Counted from the stretch's first letter, positions 26,639-36,315 are shown. The stretch is 64,000 nt of DNA from Pseudomonadota bacterium (GCA_021785795.1 JAJYEK010000003.1:1-64000), one strand, 5' to 3'. The notes: generated from the letters alone by a model not told the origin. Program-made: numbers and translations.

Positions 26639-26805
26639 GCCCAGCTTTACACTCCGAACTTTACGATGTGCCGCATTTTTTTGATGGTATCAATACCATC
26701 AGGGTCTTGCATAGCGGTGGAGCGTTCACGCGTATTGCTAGGAGATGTTGCAGCCCGCTATGATGAACTCATAGAGTTCCGTCTGTTGATTGCATAGGGG
26801 GTTGC

Positions 26806-27471
26806 ATGAAGAGCATTGAGGATGTGGTAACCGTCATTGAAGATTGGAGTCCGGCGCGTTCTAAGGATCGGGAGCGGCTATTGGGGTGCCTTGATGCGCT
26901 TTCGTCAAACTGCGGGGAGGCGATCAAGGTCTGGCAGGGCTATCTCGACAACCCTGGTGCGGGTGGCAACCAATGGACGGCAGTGAGCTGGATTGGTCCG
27001 GAGCGTGCCAAGAGGCTGCACGAGCTTAACCTCAGGTCAGGCGAACTGCTCCATGAACTGCTTGAAATTGCCGGATCGGAAGCGGCCCGGTTCCATCCCT
27101 ATGAGGACAGCATGATCGAGATGGCATACCGCCAGCTCGGGGCGGGTGAAACGGCGCCGGACATGGCGCGCGCCGCTGTCGAACGCATGGGTGCTCACCG
27201 CAGTTATCTCGGCTCGGTTTTGGACCGGATAAAGTCAATGCCGCTGGTGGAATCCCGGACCGCTAGATCTGCGTCCAGTCCGCGCCCCAAGACTAAGAAG
27301 AAGTCCCATGTCGGAAAGCCGAAAAAGGGTACGGCTGCGGGCGCCAAAAAGGCAGTCAAGAAAAAGGCAGTCAAGAAAAAGGCCGCAAAAAAGGTTGCCA
27401 AGGCCGCCGGGAAGAAGCCTGTGCGGCGGTCGAAACAACCCCCAACCGGGCGCACCAAGCGTCGGAGATGA
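26806..27471 (+). CDS. Unknown protein with a histone-like lysine-rich tail
   Basis: The 221-residue product has two parts. Residues 1-145 are an ordinary mixed, mainly helical domain (SPARSKDRERLLGCLDAL, MIEMAYRQLGAGE) that I do not recognise. Residues 150-221 are extremely basic, with runs like KKAVKKKAVKKKAAKKVAK, recalling the C-terminal tails of histone H1 and of AlgP-type bacterial proteins. Such a tail would bind nucleic acid or polyphosphate. AGGGGG lies before the ATG. It is a single gene between the rhodanese fusion (opposite strand) and trxC. Confidence 0.78.
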   Translation: MKSIEDVVTVIEDWSPARSKDRERLLGCLDALSSNCGEAIKVWQGYLDNPGAGGNQWTAVSWIGPERAKRLHELNLRSGELLHELLEIAGSEAARFHPYEDSMIEMAYRQLGAGETAPDMARAAVERMGAHRSYLGSVLDRIKSMPLVESRTARSASSPRPKTKKKSHVGKPKKGTAAGAKKAVKKKAVKKKAAKKVAKAAGKKPVRRSKQPPTGRTKRRR

Positions 27472-27712
27472 CCTCGGCGGGACTTTTCGTGCGGTGTGAC
27501 TGCGGACGGAAAGTCCGGCAAGCCTATCCGCGTTAGGGCTGAAGCTGGATCAGGACCCCGGGTTTACAGAAGGCGGCTGTTCTCGGGGCGTGCCTGTCTG
27601 GACGAGCCGGGCATCGCTCGTACTCGCGCGTGTTGGCCCAGCCGAGGCCACCCTGGGTCGAGCTGGAAATTGCGCGTGACCGCCCCCATTTGATGGCATA
27701 GCCTGTTTATTC

Positions 27713-28162
27713 ATGGAGCAAATTCACGTGGCTGCGCCGAAGCTGGTTGTTTGTCCGCATTGCGAGGGAGTAAACCGTGTGCCGGAAGACCGTATCCAGG
27801 AGCATCCCAAATGCGGTATCTGTCACCGGCCGCTGTTTGAAGGAAGGCCTCTGGATTTGACTGCCGCAAGTTTTCGTCGCCACATGCAACACGGTGATAT
27901 CCCATTGCTGGTGGATTTTTGGGCGCCGTGGTGCGGACCCTGCAAGGTAATGGCCCCGGTATTCGCTTCGGCCGCGGCGCAGCTGGACGGCCGCATTCGG
28001 TTTGCTAAGGTCAACACCGACGTCGAACAGGTGCTGGCGAGTGAGTTTGGCATCCGCGGAATACCGACGCTGGTGCTATTTAAGAACGGCCGCGAAGCCG
28101 ACAGGGTGTCGGGTGCACTTGATCCGCGCAGTCTGCAGTCCTGGATTCAGCAGCGCACTTAG
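27713..28162 (+). CDS. trxC: Thioredoxin 2 (TrxC)
   Basis: TrxC is a cytoplasmic thioredoxin with an extra zinc site and is linked to oxidative stress. The 149-residue product has an N-terminal zinc ribbon (C14-P-H-C17 and C34-G-I-C37) and a thioredoxin domain with active site FWAPWCGPCK (C74, C77), then GIRGIPTLVLFKNGR with the cis-proline. Length fits E. coli TrxC (139). No strong ribosome site lies before the ATG at 27713; a GTG at 27728 is an alternative. The terminator at 28236-28272 follows 74 bases later. Confidence 0.96.
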   Translation: MEQIHVAAPKLVVCPHCEGVNRVPEDRIQEHPKCGICHRPLFEGRPLDLTAASFRRHMQHGDIPLLVDFWAPWCGPCKVMAPVFASAAAQLDGRIRFAKVNTDVEQVLASEFGIRGIPTLVLFKNGREADRVSGALDPRSLQSWIQQRT

Positions 28163-28235
28163 CGATGAACTCCCATTTTGCAACATGAACAGCAACTACC
28201 TGGCGCGTGCCTGCGGCGCTTTAGGTCGGAAAACC

Positions 28236-28272
28236 CAAGAGGGCGGCGGAAGTCTCCGACGCCCTCTTGTTT
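28236..28272 (+). terminator. Intrinsic terminator after trxC
   Basis: A perfect 10-bp stem CAAGAGGGCG/CGCCCTCTTG with an inner CGGA/TCCG helix is followed by TTT on the plus strand. An A-rich flank upstream means it could also stop the minus-strand transcript of the gene at 28336-28554. Confidence 0.8.
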
Positions 28273-28335
28273 AGACCGCAAATTTCGGAAGAAGACGCCG
28301 AAACCGCAAACCGGACGCCATTCCTCCTTGAAGCG

Positions 28336-28554
28336 TTACTTCTTGCCGTGGTCCATTACGCGGTTGTGCGCGACTTTCTTGACCACCCGTCTGTGCACGA
28401 TGCGACGGTGAACTATCCGCTTGTGGACCACTTTCCGGTGTGCAGCTCGGTGTTCAATTTTATGTCCGGCCACAGGCGCGGCAACGGCGACTGCGGCGTT
28501 GCCGAACACGGCCAACAGGGCAAGTGCAATGATGCCCATCAGAGTCTTTTTCAC
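28336..28554 (-). CDS. Small exported His/Arg/Lys-rich repeat protein
   Basis: The product is 72 residues with a typical signal peptide (MKKTLMGIIALALLAVFG, cleavage near AVAVAA). The mature part is almost only His, Arg, Lys, Val and Ile and contains four tandem pentapeptides: HRKVV, HKRIV, HRRIV, HRRVV. It should be a very basic periplasmic peptide that could bind metal, polyanions or the murein. The start is GTG with GAGGG 7 bases upstream. I do not recognise a family. The signal peptide and ribosome site support it as a real gene. Confidence 0.68.
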   Translation of the reverse strand: MKKTLMGIIALALLAVFGNAAVAVAAPVAGHKIEHRAAHRKVVHKRIVHRRIVHRRVVKKVAHNRVMDHGKK

Positions 28555-28673
28555 GTATTAACCCTCAAACAGTTGTCGATTCTGCCTTCATGTCGGATGT
28601 TCCGTTTGGGAACTCGGCCCATCCTTGCGGAACGGCTGAAAGCAATTCACATGCCATGTTGCAAGATCCGCAA

Positions 28674-28702
28674 TTTAAACTGTCCAATCAATCATTTATA
28701 AT
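28674..28702 (+). promoter_or_regulatory. Sigma-70 promoter for the histidine kinase gene
   Basis: TTTAAA at 28674-28679, 17 bases, then a perfect TATAAT at 28697-28702. It lies 79 bases before the GTG start at 28782. Confidence 0.6.
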
Positions 28703-28781
28703 GATACGGAACGCATCCTGGTCGTGGATGCATCCCGTGTAAACTACAAATTTTGTAGACTACTCGAAATCAGGAATCTCT

Positions 28782-30515
28782 GTGTACCTGGAATCCCTCC
28801 GTCTCAATCGCCTTCAGCGCAAGGTGCTGCTGCTGATCCTGGCGATCATGGTCGTTCCAATGCTGGGAGCTGCCACGCTCGCATCCGAATGGGTGTCCTC
28901 AGGCTTCGAAGCCCGGCTGAAGCACTATATCGTGGATGCCGCACGCGTCGACCAGACTTGGCTGCGCGCCTATCAGAACGACGCTGTGATGTTTGGCGGT
29001 GTGCTGGCCAACGATCCCGCCTTCCTTGCTAGGCTGAGGAGCGGCGATCCAAATCCCGTGCAGCCGCAGCTTGTGCACATGGCCCGCGAAATGGGCATCA
29101 GCTTCATCCAGATTTACAGCAGCGACCAGACATTGGTGTACTCATCGAGGCCGATAAACATGCGTACCATGTGGGATAGGGTACAGACCGAGGCCGTGCT
29201 CAAAATCAATCACGGCAGGCGCAGCCAGCTTGCCGCAGTGGGCATAACCCGCGTACCGCAACATGGAGCTCCGCGGTACTATCTGGTCATGGGCAGTCTC
29301 CTCGGACGGAATTTCATCAATGAACTGTCGCATCTGACCGGCCTCAAGACGCGACTGTATTATCGCGACGGCGACAATTATCTCGATATGTTCTCGGGCA
29401 CGAGAAAAGGGAAGTCATTCAGGCGTCTGCCCGCAGGACTAATGAAGCGCCTGCAGTCCGAGCGCAAGCCTTACTACAGCGTCAAGGCTGAGGACGCCGA
29501 TTTTCGCGGGCAGTACACGCCAATAATCGATAATGACGGCCAGGTGGAGGCGGTCATATTCAACGGCCTCAAGCGCGCCGGTTACGAGGAGGTGCTCACC
29601 AGCCGCCTAGTGTTGTTTTCCGGGATTTCCTTGATCGGCGTGGTGTTCGGCGCCATGACCGGGTACCTGCTCAGCCGGCTTGTAGTGCGCCCCGTGGAGC
29701 ATCTACGCGACGGCGTCATGCAGCTCTCCGCGCAGAACTTCAACGCAACTGTACCGGTAACCTCCGATGACGAGGTCGGCGATCTGGCAAAGGCCTTCAA
29801 CGCCATGGCTGTAAGCCTTCGTGAGGCGCGTGACGAGCAGCAGCAGAGGTTCCATCGTGACAAGCTTGCCGCCCTGGGCGAGCTTTCCGCATCGCTGGCG
29901 CATGAGATTCGAAATCCCATAGGCGTCATCAACAGTGCATCGGCACTGATGGAGAAGCCGGAACTTTCTCCGCAAAAAAAAGCCGACCTGCTGCGAATGA
30001 TACGCGAGGAAAGTGTCCGGGTCGGCAGTCTCGTTCAGGACTTCCTGCAGCTTTCCCGCCACCGCCATCCGGAGTCGGTGCGGATCGACCCATTCGTGCC
30101 GCTGAAGCGCGCGCTTGATGCTGTGCTTGCCGGAACCAGCAATATCGAGGTGCGCGAGCGAACTGGTCATGGAACGGCGCGTATCATGGCAGATGCCGGC
30201 TTGCTGCAACAGGCATGGGCAAACATACTTACCAACGCGCTGCAGGCGATGGGCGAATCCGGGGGAGAGCTGAACCTTGTGACTGAAGTCGACGGCGGCC
30301 AGGTGACGCTATCCGTGGAGGACAGTGGCCCGGGTATTCCAGCGGAGGTCATGCCGCGGCTGTTCGAGCCGTTTTTTACGACCAAGGAGCGCGGTACCGG
30401 CCTAGGCTTGTCGCTCGCCAACACACTTGTAGAGGTCAATGGCGGCAGGCTACGGGTGCTCGATCCCGAAAAGGGCGGTGCCCGGTTCGCGATGACGTTT
30501 CCGGTCCATGACTAG
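28782..30515 (+). CDS. Membrane sensor histidine kinase (NtrB-like partner)
   Basis: The product is 577 residues: a membrane span at about 17-35, a periplasmic sensor domain to about 270, a second span, a HAMP domain (about 290-340) ending in DDEVGDLAKAFNAMAVSLREA, a HisKA dimerisation helix with LAALGELSASLAHEIRNPIG (phospho-accepting His) and a HATPase domain with NILTNALQAMGE, DSGPGIP and FTTKERGTGLGLS. The HEIRNPIG box is the form seen in kinases that serve NtrC-type regulators. The start is GTG. The regulator gene follows after 9 bases, so the pair is one operon. The stimulus is unknown. Confidence 0.93.
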   Translation: MYLESLRLNRLQRKVLLLILAIMVVPMLGAATLASEWVSSGFEARLKHYIVDAARVDQTWLRAYQNDAVMFGGVLANDPAFLARLRSGDPNPVQPQLVHMAREMGISFIQIYSSDQTLVYSSRPINMRTMWDRVQTEAVLKINHGRRSQLAAVGITRVPQHGAPRYYLVMGSLLGRNFINELSHLTGLKTRLYYRDGDNYLDMFSGTRKGKSFRRLPAGLMKRLQSERKPYYSVKAEDADFRGQYTPIIDNDGQVEAVIFNGLKRAGYEEVLTSRLVLFSGISLIGVVFGAMTGYLLSRLVVRPVEHLRDGVMQLSAQNFNATVPVTSDDEVGDLAKAFNAMAVSLREARDEQQQRFHRDKLAALGELSASLAHEIRNPIGVINSASALMEKPELSPQKKADLLRMIREESVRVGSLVQDFLQLSRHRHPESVRIDPFVPLKRALDAVLAGTSNIEVRERTGHGTARIMADAGLLQQAWANILTNALQAMGESGGELNLVTEVDGGQVTLSVEDSGPGIPAEVMPRLFEPFFTTKERGTGLGLSLANTLVEVNGGRLRVLDPEKGGARFAMTFPVHD

Positions 30516-30524
30516 GTCAAGCCA

Positions 30525-31916
30525 ATGAAGCGAACGGTGCTTGTCGTCGACGACGAACAGAACATGCAGACAGTCATGCGCATGATTCTCGAGGATGCCG
30601 GATATGCTGTCGAGGTTGCTGACAGCGGTGAGGCGGGTCTTGCGCGCCTCACCAACCCTAATCTTGACGTGGTGCTATCCGACCTCAAGATGCCGGGGAT
30701 GGGCGGGGCAGAGTTTATCCGCATCTGCCGCCAGGAGCGGCCCGATCTGCCAGTCATTGTAGTCACCGCGCACGGCACGATCCGTTCGGCGGTGCAGAGC
30801 ATAAACGCGGGAGCGACCGACTACTTGACCAAGCCGTTCGAGCCGGAGGAGCTGGAAATCACCATCCACAACGCCATCAAGTTGCGCGACATCCTGCACG
30901 AAAACCAGCGTCTGAAAGAAACCGTGACCGAGACGCTGGTCCATCCGCGACTCATGGGAACAAGCCAGGCAGTGCAGCGCCTTCTGGAAGAAATCCATCG
31001 TGTCGCGCCGTACCGTACCAGTGTTCTCATTACCGGCGAAAGCGGAACCGGCAAAGAACTGGTGGCCCGCACGATCCACGAAACCAGCCCGCGGCAGCGG
31101 CAGTCGTGGGTGGCAATCAACTGCTCGGCTATACCGCAAGATCTCATGGAAAGCGAGCTCTTCGGCTACGTCAAGGGGGCGTTTACCGGTGCCGGGCAGA
31201 ACCGCCTCGGCAGGCTAGAGCAGGCGCAGGGTGGAACGCTATTTCTCGATGAGATAGGCGATCTGGCCCCTGCTCTGCAGGCAAAGCTGCTGCGCGTTCT
31301 GCAGGAGCGCGAATTTTCGCCGGTCGGAAGCGATCAGGTTCGCAGTGCTGATGTGCGTTTTCTTGCAGCAACTAACCGAGATCTTAAAGAACTCGTGCGG
31401 CAAGGGAGATTCCGCGAAGATCTATTTTACCGCCTGGACGTATACAGTATCGTCGTGCCGCCGCTGCGGGAACGTGGCGAAGATATCGCGCTGCTTGCCG
31501 AGACGTTCCTGCGTGAAATATCCCAGGAAACGGACAAGCCGGTTCAGCGCTTCACGCCGGAGGCGATTCGTGTTCTGCTTCGCTACCCGTGGCCGGGAAA
31601 TGTGCGCGAGCTGCGCAACGCTGTCGAGCGGTCATTACTGTCCTGCAGGGGCAGCGAGATAGGCCCCCAGGATCTCCCCGAGGCAGTACGGGGTAGCGCA
31701 GCCCAAGGGCAGGGTTCCAGCTGCGCTCCGGACCGCGCCGAAGACCAAGATCTGGACAGCTGGCTCGCCGAAGTTGAGCGGCGTGCAATTCTAAGGGCCC
31801 TGGAGCGTAACGCAGGAATCCAAGCACATGCCGCGAAGCACCTGGGCATAACCGAACGCAGTCTGTGGCACCGAATCAAGAAGCTGAACATTCAAATCAA
31901 TCGCAAGTTCAGCTAG
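30525..31916 (+). CDS. Sigma-54-dependent response regulator (NtrC type)
   Basis: The 463-residue product has a receiver domain (VVDDEQN, phospho-acceptor D53 in LSDLKMPG, and TKPFEPEEL), then a sigma-54-interacting AAA+ domain with Walker A GESGTGKE, the contact loop GAFTGA, Walker B GGTLFLDEIGD and the arginine-finger region, and a C-terminal Fis-type helix-turn-helix ending AAKHLGITERSLWHRIKKL. It should activate sigma-54 promoters when phosphorylated by the kinase encoded just upstream. Its targets are not evident; no sigma-54 promoter was seen nearby. Confidence 0.95.
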   Translation: MKRTVLVVDDEQNMQTVMRMILEDAGYAVEVADSGEAGLARLTNPNLDVVLSDLKMPGMGGAEFIRICRQERPDLPVIVVTAHGTIRSAVQSINAGATDYLTKPFEPEELEITIHNAIKLRDILHENQRLKETVTETLVHPRLMGTSQAVQRLLEEIHRVAPYRTSVLITGESGTGKELVARTIHETSPRQRQSWVAINCSAIPQDLMESELFGYVKGAFTGAGQNRLGRLEQAQGGTLFLDEIGDLAPALQAKLLRVLQEREFSPVGSDQVRSADVRFLAATNRDLKELVRQGRFREDLFYRLDVYSIVVPPLRERGEDIALLAETFLREISQETDKPVQRFTPEAIRVLLRYPWPGNVRELRNAVERSLLSCRGSEIGPQDLPEAVRGSAAQGQGSSCAPDRAEDQDLDSWLAEVERRAILRALERNAGIQAHAAKHLGITERSLWHRIKKLNIQINRKFS

Positions 31917-31928
31917 GTTCGCGGCGGA

Positions 31929-32585
31929 TCACTTGAGTTTTTGGATACCGGTATCTGTGCCGAGAATCAGAACGTCTGCCGGTCGGCAGGCAAACAGGCC
32001 ATTGGTGACGGTGCCGGTGATCTGGTTGAGCGTCCTTTCCAGCTCGGCCGGGTTCAGGATTTCTAGGTTATGTACGTCCAGAATGGTGTTGCCGTTGTCG
32101 GTTGTGAATCCCTGCCGCAATACGGGTTCGCCTCCAAGTTTGACTATTTCGCGTGCCACGTAGCTGCGCGCCAAGGGAATAACCTCTACCGGAAGGGGAA
32201 ATTTGCCCAGGACGTCAACCAGTTTTGATTCATCGGCGATACACACAAACGTGTCGCTGGCGGCGGCAATTATCTTCTCGCGGGTAAGGGCGCCGCCGCC
32301 TCCCTTTAGCAGATGCAGGTGTCGGGTAGCCTCGTCGGCGCCGTCGACATAAAGCTTCAGGTTTCCGGCGGCATTGAGATCAACCACAGGAATCCCGTAT
32401 TTTTTTAGGCGCTCGGCGGTTGCGTTGGAGCTAGCAACCGCCCCATCAATCCGTCCCTTGATGGTGGCAAGTGCGTCAATGAAGTAGTTGGCGGTCGAGC
32501 CGGTACCGACTCCGATTATGCTGCCGCTGCCCACATACTCGAGAGCCGCGTGTGCGGCCGACTTCTTCATTTCGTCCAATGTCAT
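31929..32585 (-). CDS. rpiA: Ribose-5-phosphate isomerase A
   Basis: RpiA interconverts ribulose 5-phosphate and ribose 5-phosphate in the pentose phosphate or Calvin pathway. The 218-residue product has [52 protein letters not shown] with the catalytic [16 protein letters not shown] and the late [17 protein letters not shown] chose the ATG at 32585, giving [10 protein letters not shown], with GAGGGGGG 8 bases upstream; a GTG at 32591 is possible. It converges on the response regulator gene with 12 bases between. Confidence 0.97.
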   Translation of the reverse strand: MTLDEMKKSAAHAALEYVGSGSIIGVGTGSTANYFIDALATIKGRIDGAVASSNATAERLKKYGIPVVDLNAAGNLKLYVDGADEATRHLHLLKGGGGALTREKIIAAASDTFVCIADESKLVDVLGKFPLPVEVIPLARSYVAREIVKLGGEPVLRQGFTTDNGNTILDVHNLEILNPAELERTLNQITGTVTNGLFACRPADVLILGTDTGIQKLK

Positions 32586-32725
32586 CTTCACCGCCCCCCT
32601 CTTGGCGCCTGTGCAAGTCGAGAATACCGTTTGTGCCGGCCCTAAAACAAGGGTCCGAGGCCAACAACCCGTTCAGTTGCGGGGGCAACACTGCGTCTGC
32701 GCTTGGTTTCTGGTAAATTACCGAA

Positions 32726-34237
32726 ATGCCGCAGCGTTATATTGAAAAGATACTTACCACGCGTGTCTATGAGGTTGCCAAGGAGACTCCGCTCGATTTT
32801 GCCGCAAATCTGTCCCGCCGTCTGGGAAATCAGATTTGGCTCAAGCGAGAAGACCAGCAGTCGGTTTTCTCGTTCAAGTGCCGCGGGGCTTATGCCAAGA
32901 TGGCTTCACTGCCGAGCGATGTTTTGGCGCGCGGCGTCATCGCCGCATCCGCGGGAAATCATGCCCAGGGGGTCGCCCTCGCCGCCACGAAGCTGGCGAC
33001 GCACGCCGTGATCGTCATGCCAGTTACGACACCCGAAATCAAGATTGATGCAGTACGCAATTTGGGTGGCGAGGTGGTACTGGAGGGCGATAACTATGAT
33101 GCCGCTTTTGCGTTCGCAACGCATCTTGGTTCGCAGCGGGGCCTGACCTTTATTCATCCGTATGATGATGATGAGGTGATCGCCGGCCAGGGAACAATCG
33201 CCATGGAGATTCTCAAGCAGCATACCCGTACGCTGCACGCCGTCTTTGTTCCGGTGGGCGGTGGAGGGCTCATTGGCGGAATATCCGTCTATCTAAAATC
33301 TTTGCGCCCGGATATCAGAGTAATCGGTGTCGAGCCCGAAGAGGCAGACGCAATGTATCGTTCGCTCGCCGCAGGTCGCCGGATCACGCTCGACCATGTG
33401 GGCATATTTGCAGACGGAGTCGCTGTGCGTCAGGTCGGTGAGGAGACGTTCCGGCTGGCGCAGCAGTTCGTCGACGAAATCGTTCTGGTCAGCAACGATG
33501 AGATCTGTGCGGCAATCAAGGACATCTTCGAGGATACGCGCTCTATACTCGAGCCCGCTGGCGCACTATCCATTGCCGGCATGAAGAAATATATCGGACG
33601 CGATGGTCTGCGCGACAGGCAGCTGGTGGCGATCGCTTCTGGCGCCAACATGAACTTCGATCGTTTGCGGCACGTCGCCGAGCGTGCCGAAGTGGGCGAG
33701 CGTCGGGAGGCCGTTCTGGCCGTAACCATTCCCGAGGTTTCGGGCAGTTTCCGGAGATTCTGCTCCGTCATCGGACATCGCCTGATTACCGAGTTCAACT
33801 ACCGGTACGCCAGCCCCAGCAGCGCCCATGTTTTTGTGGGAGTGCAGATTAAGGATGTGCGCGAGGCTGACGACCTGGTGGCGAGCCTGCAGGCCGCCGG
33901 CTACGATGTCCTCGACATGACCGACAACGAGATGGCCAAGCTCCACATCCGTCACCTCGTCGGTGGCCACGCTCCGAACATACTCCACGAGATCGTTTAC
34001 CGCTTCGAATTCCCGGAGCGTCCCGGAGCGCTCATGAATTTTCTAGATCGGATGGGTCAGTCGTGGAACATCAGCCTGTTCCATTACCGCAACCACGGGG
34101 CGGACTTTGGTCGCGTACTTGTTGGAATGCAGGTCCCCCCGTTCGAGAAGATCGCATTCCGGCAGTTTCTGGACCAGCTTGGTTATCAATTTGTCGAGGA
34201 AACATCCAATCCCGCATACAAGCTGTTTCTCAGCTGA
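32726..34237 (+). CDS. ilvA: Biosynthetic threonine ammonia-lyase IlvA
   Basis: IlvA deaminates threonine to 2-oxobutyrate, the first step to isoleucine. The 503-residue product is full length. The PLP lysine is K51 in SVFSFKCRGAY; SAGNHAQGVA, the phosphate-binding VPVGGGGLIGG and SGANMNFD are the other PLP-contact motifs. Residues 330-503 hold two ACT-like domains that mediate feedback by isoleucine, as in the E. coli enzyme. It is divergent from rpiA with a 140-base gap and converges on the cyclophilin gene. Confidence 0.97.
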   Translation: MPQRYIEKILTTRVYEVAKETPLDFAANLSRRLGNQIWLKREDQQSVFSFKCRGAYAKMASLPSDVLARGVIAASAGNHAQGVALAATKLATHAVIVMPVTTPEIKIDAVRNLGGEVVLEGDNYDAAFAFATHLGSQRGLTFIHPYDDDEVIAGQGTIAMEILKQHTRTLHAVFVPVGGGGLIGGISVYLKSLRPDIRVIGVEPEEADAMYRSLAAGRRITLDHVGIFADGVAVRQVGEETFRLAQQFVDEIVLVSNDEICAAIKDIFEDTRSILEPAGALSIAGMKKYIGRDGLRDRQLVAIASGANMNFDRLRHVAERAEVGERREAVLAVTIPEVSGSFRRFCSVIGHRLITEFNYRYASPSSAHVFVGVQIKDVREADDLVASLQAAGYDVLDMTDNEMAKLHIRHLVGGHAPNILHEIVYRFEFPERPGALMNFLDRMGQSWNISLFHYRNHGADFGRVLVGMQVPPFEKIAFRQFLDQLGYQFVEETSNPAYKLFLS

Positions 34238-34252
34238 GAATCGGATTGAGAA

Positions 34253-34861
34253 TCAGCGGTATCCTGTTACCTCCATTTTTTCGATCACGACGTCTTGCAG
34301 CGGTACGTTCTGGTATGGCCCTCGGGATCCTGTAGGCACGGCTTCGATTTTTCTTACAACGCCCATGCCCTGTACGACCTTTCCGAAGACTGCATAACCC
34401 CAGCCCTCGATGCTGTCATCGCGATGGTTGAGGAACGTGTTGTCGGCGGTATTGATGAAGAACTGCGCGGTAGCGGAGTTCGGATCGCTCGTACGCGCCA
34501 TGGCTATGGTGCCTGCGGTGTTTTTCAGCCCGTTATCGGCCTCGTTGACGATGGGGGCGCCCGTCGGCTTTTGCCGCATTCCCGGCTCAAAGCCACCGCC
34601 CTGAATCATGAATCCGGGTATCACGCGGTGAAAAATGGTGCCGTTGTAGAAACCCGATTTCACGTAGTGGAGGAAGTTTGTCACCGTAACGGGCGCTTTG
34701 TCCGGAAAAAGCTCCAGTTCTATGGTGCCCATACTGGTGATCATGCGCACGATTGGGTTGTGCTCTCGAACGGAAAGCGGCTTAGCACTGGCTCCGGCAG
34801 CTGCAAATGAACACAGCAGCAGTGCCAGGACGGTGATCAGTCTGCGGGTGATGTCGCGCAT
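34253..34861 (-). CDS. Exported peptidyl-prolyl isomerase (cyclophilin)
   Basis: The product is 202 residues with a signal peptide ([19 protein letters not shown]) and a cyclophilin domain: [51 protein letters not shown] and [11 protein letters not shown]. It catalyses proline cis-trans isomerisation during folding of periplasmic proteins and corresponds to PpiA of E. coli. The loop lacking the tryptophan of human cyclophilin is typical for the bacterial form. AGGA precedes the ATG. Confidence 0.94.
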   Translation of the reverse strand: MRDITRRLITVLALLLCSFAAAGASAKPLSVREHNPIVRMITSMGTIELELFPDKAPVTVTNFLHYVKSGFYNGTIFHRVIPGFMIQGGGFEPGMRQKPTGAPIVNEADNGLKNTAGTIAMARTSDPNSATAQFFINTADNTFLNHRDDSIEGWGYAVFGKVVQGMGVVRKIEAVPTGSRGPYQNVPLQDVVIEKMEVTGYR

Positions 34862-35152
34862 GAAATTTTCCTATTGGAGTCAGGTTGTTGGAGAACAGCG
34901 GTACCGGCCATAGCCCGGCCGCCGCTTCTGCTATCTCGTATCTAGCTGATGCTGTACCTCGTAAGGATTCCGCTGATAAGTGCGGCGGCATCCGGACACT
35001 CCCGCATCAGTTGGCGCCACCTTGCGCCAACCGCTCGTGTGAGGCGCTGCATTGCGGGTTGGTGTTCTGCCAAACAGCACGATCCCTAAAGCCGCGCACC
35101 GGCGCATTGTTCAAGAAACCACGAAAATTGACAAGCGCCCGTGCAGTATTGC

Positions 35153-35860
35153 TTACTGCGTTGCACGCAGCCCATCGCGCAGGCTGGTCTGGCAAGCATC
35201 TTCCACCCGCTGTATGTAATACATCAGGTCTATCGGCAGCGTGATCCCGTCGAGCAGTTGGAGAGGGAAAAGATCCGCTGCCAACAACATGTCGGCAGCG
35301 GATGGCTGTTCCGCATAAAACCGGCTTTTAGCCAGCCTTGCCCCCAGCTCCCGAAGGTGCGCCACCTTCATCAGCTGGCCAAACGCGGCATAGCGGTCGT
35401 TCGACAGTTCCTCAATGCTGGCTCCGAAACGACGGAGGACCTCGGATTTGTAGGCAGCCATAGCCGGTTCGCTGTCTCCGATCCCGCGGTAGGCGGGCAG
35501 CGCCGGCGCGTGTAGCCGGTCAAAAAGTGCATCAGCCGATTCGCGCCAGGCCAGCAGCGTGTCCCAGGCGGCTGCTGTAAGGGTACCTTCGAAGATCGGT
35601 CTGTCCGGCCAAGGGCGGTCAAGTTCCCTGAGTATGGCGACGGAATCGGTCCAAAGCTGGCCGTCGCGGTGCTGCAGCACGGGCACGTGGCGCGCTACTC
35701 CCAGCTCGAAAAAGGTATCATCATCGTCGAACGCGATCGGACGGTCTTGGTACGCGATCCGCTTGTAGCCCAAGGCCAGGCGTACACGCTGTGCAGCGGG
35801 AGACCACCAGAAATGATAGAGAACGGTCAACTGTCTTCCAGCCTCAGGATGTATTCCCAT
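35153..35860 (-). CDS. Glutathione S-transferase family protein (first copy)
   Basis: The 235-residue product has an N-terminal thioredoxin-like GST domain (TVLYHFWWSPAAQRVRLALG, then VPVLQHRDGQLWTDSVAILRELD with the glutathione gamma-glutamyl-contacting DS pair) and a C-terminal all-helical domain ending SAADMLLAADL. The layout is that of zeta/maleylacetoacetate isomerase-like transferases. The usual catalytic Ser or Tyr is S20, within WWSPAAQ. Its ATG overlaps the EVE gene by 34 bases; a TTG at 35830 sits on the EVE stop as TTGA and would start just at the domain. It is the last gene of a compact run from fau or the second GST. Confidence 0.88.
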   Translation of the reverse strand: MGIHPEAGRQLTVLYHFWWSPAAQRVRLALGYKRIAYQDRPIAFDDDDTFFELGVARHVPVLQHRDGQLWTDSVAILRELDRPWPDRPIFEGTLTAAAWDTLLAWRESADALFDRLHAPALPAYRGIGDSEPAMAAYKSEVLRRFGASIEELSNDRYAAFGQLMKVAHLRELGARLAKSRFYAEQPSAADMLLAADLFPLQLLDGITLPIDLMYYIQRVEDACQTSLRDGLRATQ

Positions 35861-36315
35861 TCTCGTTGTTCCACGGGCATGACCGACAGCCGGTTGCCCC
35901 GCGAAAGCAGGCGCATACCGGATAGCGCTGGCTGGGCCTTCAGTTCGCGCAACGTAACCGGTTTGCGGAATTTGCGCTTAAGGCGCACATCGACCATATA
36001 CCACAATGGCCGCTGTGGCGTGCTTTTTGGATCATAATGTGAGTCGTTCGGGTCAAATGCGGTGAAGTCGGGGTAACCCGGCCCCACGATCTCTACGATT
36101 CCTACGATGGCTGGATCGGCGCAACTCGAGTGGTAGAAGAAGCCTAGGTCTCCAGCCTGCATTTCGTCACGCATGAAGTTGCGTGCCTGGAAATTCCTGA
36201 CGCCGTCCCAGTGTTCCGTCTGGGCCCGGCGGTTCCTGAGATCCGTTATGCTGAAGGCCGCAGGCTCTGTTTTGAATAGCCAGTAGCGCACGGACGCCGG
36301 ATCGCCGCGACTCAC
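35827..36315 (-). CDS. EVE domain-containing protein
   Basis: The product is about 162 residues and is almost entirely an EVE domain, a PUA-like fold: RYWLFKTEPAAFSITDL, WDGVRNFQARNFMRDEMQAGD, GFFYHSSCADPAIVGIVEIV and the late PLWYMVDVRLKRKFRKPVTL. EVE proteins bind modified bases in DNA or RNA; this bacterial single-domain type is widespread and of unknown target. I start it at the GTG at 36315, which overlaps the previous stop as GTGA; a GTG at 36291, right at the domain, is an alternative. It lies between two GST genes. Confidence 0.9.
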   Translation of the reverse strand: MSRGDPASVRYWLFKTEPAAFSITDLRNRRAQTEHWDGVRNFQARNFMRDEMQAGDLGFFYHSSCADPAIVGIVEIVGPGYPDFTAFDPNDSHYDPKSTPQRPLWYMVDVRLKRKFRKPVTLRELKAQPALSGMRLLSRGNRLSVMPVEQREWEYILRLEDS

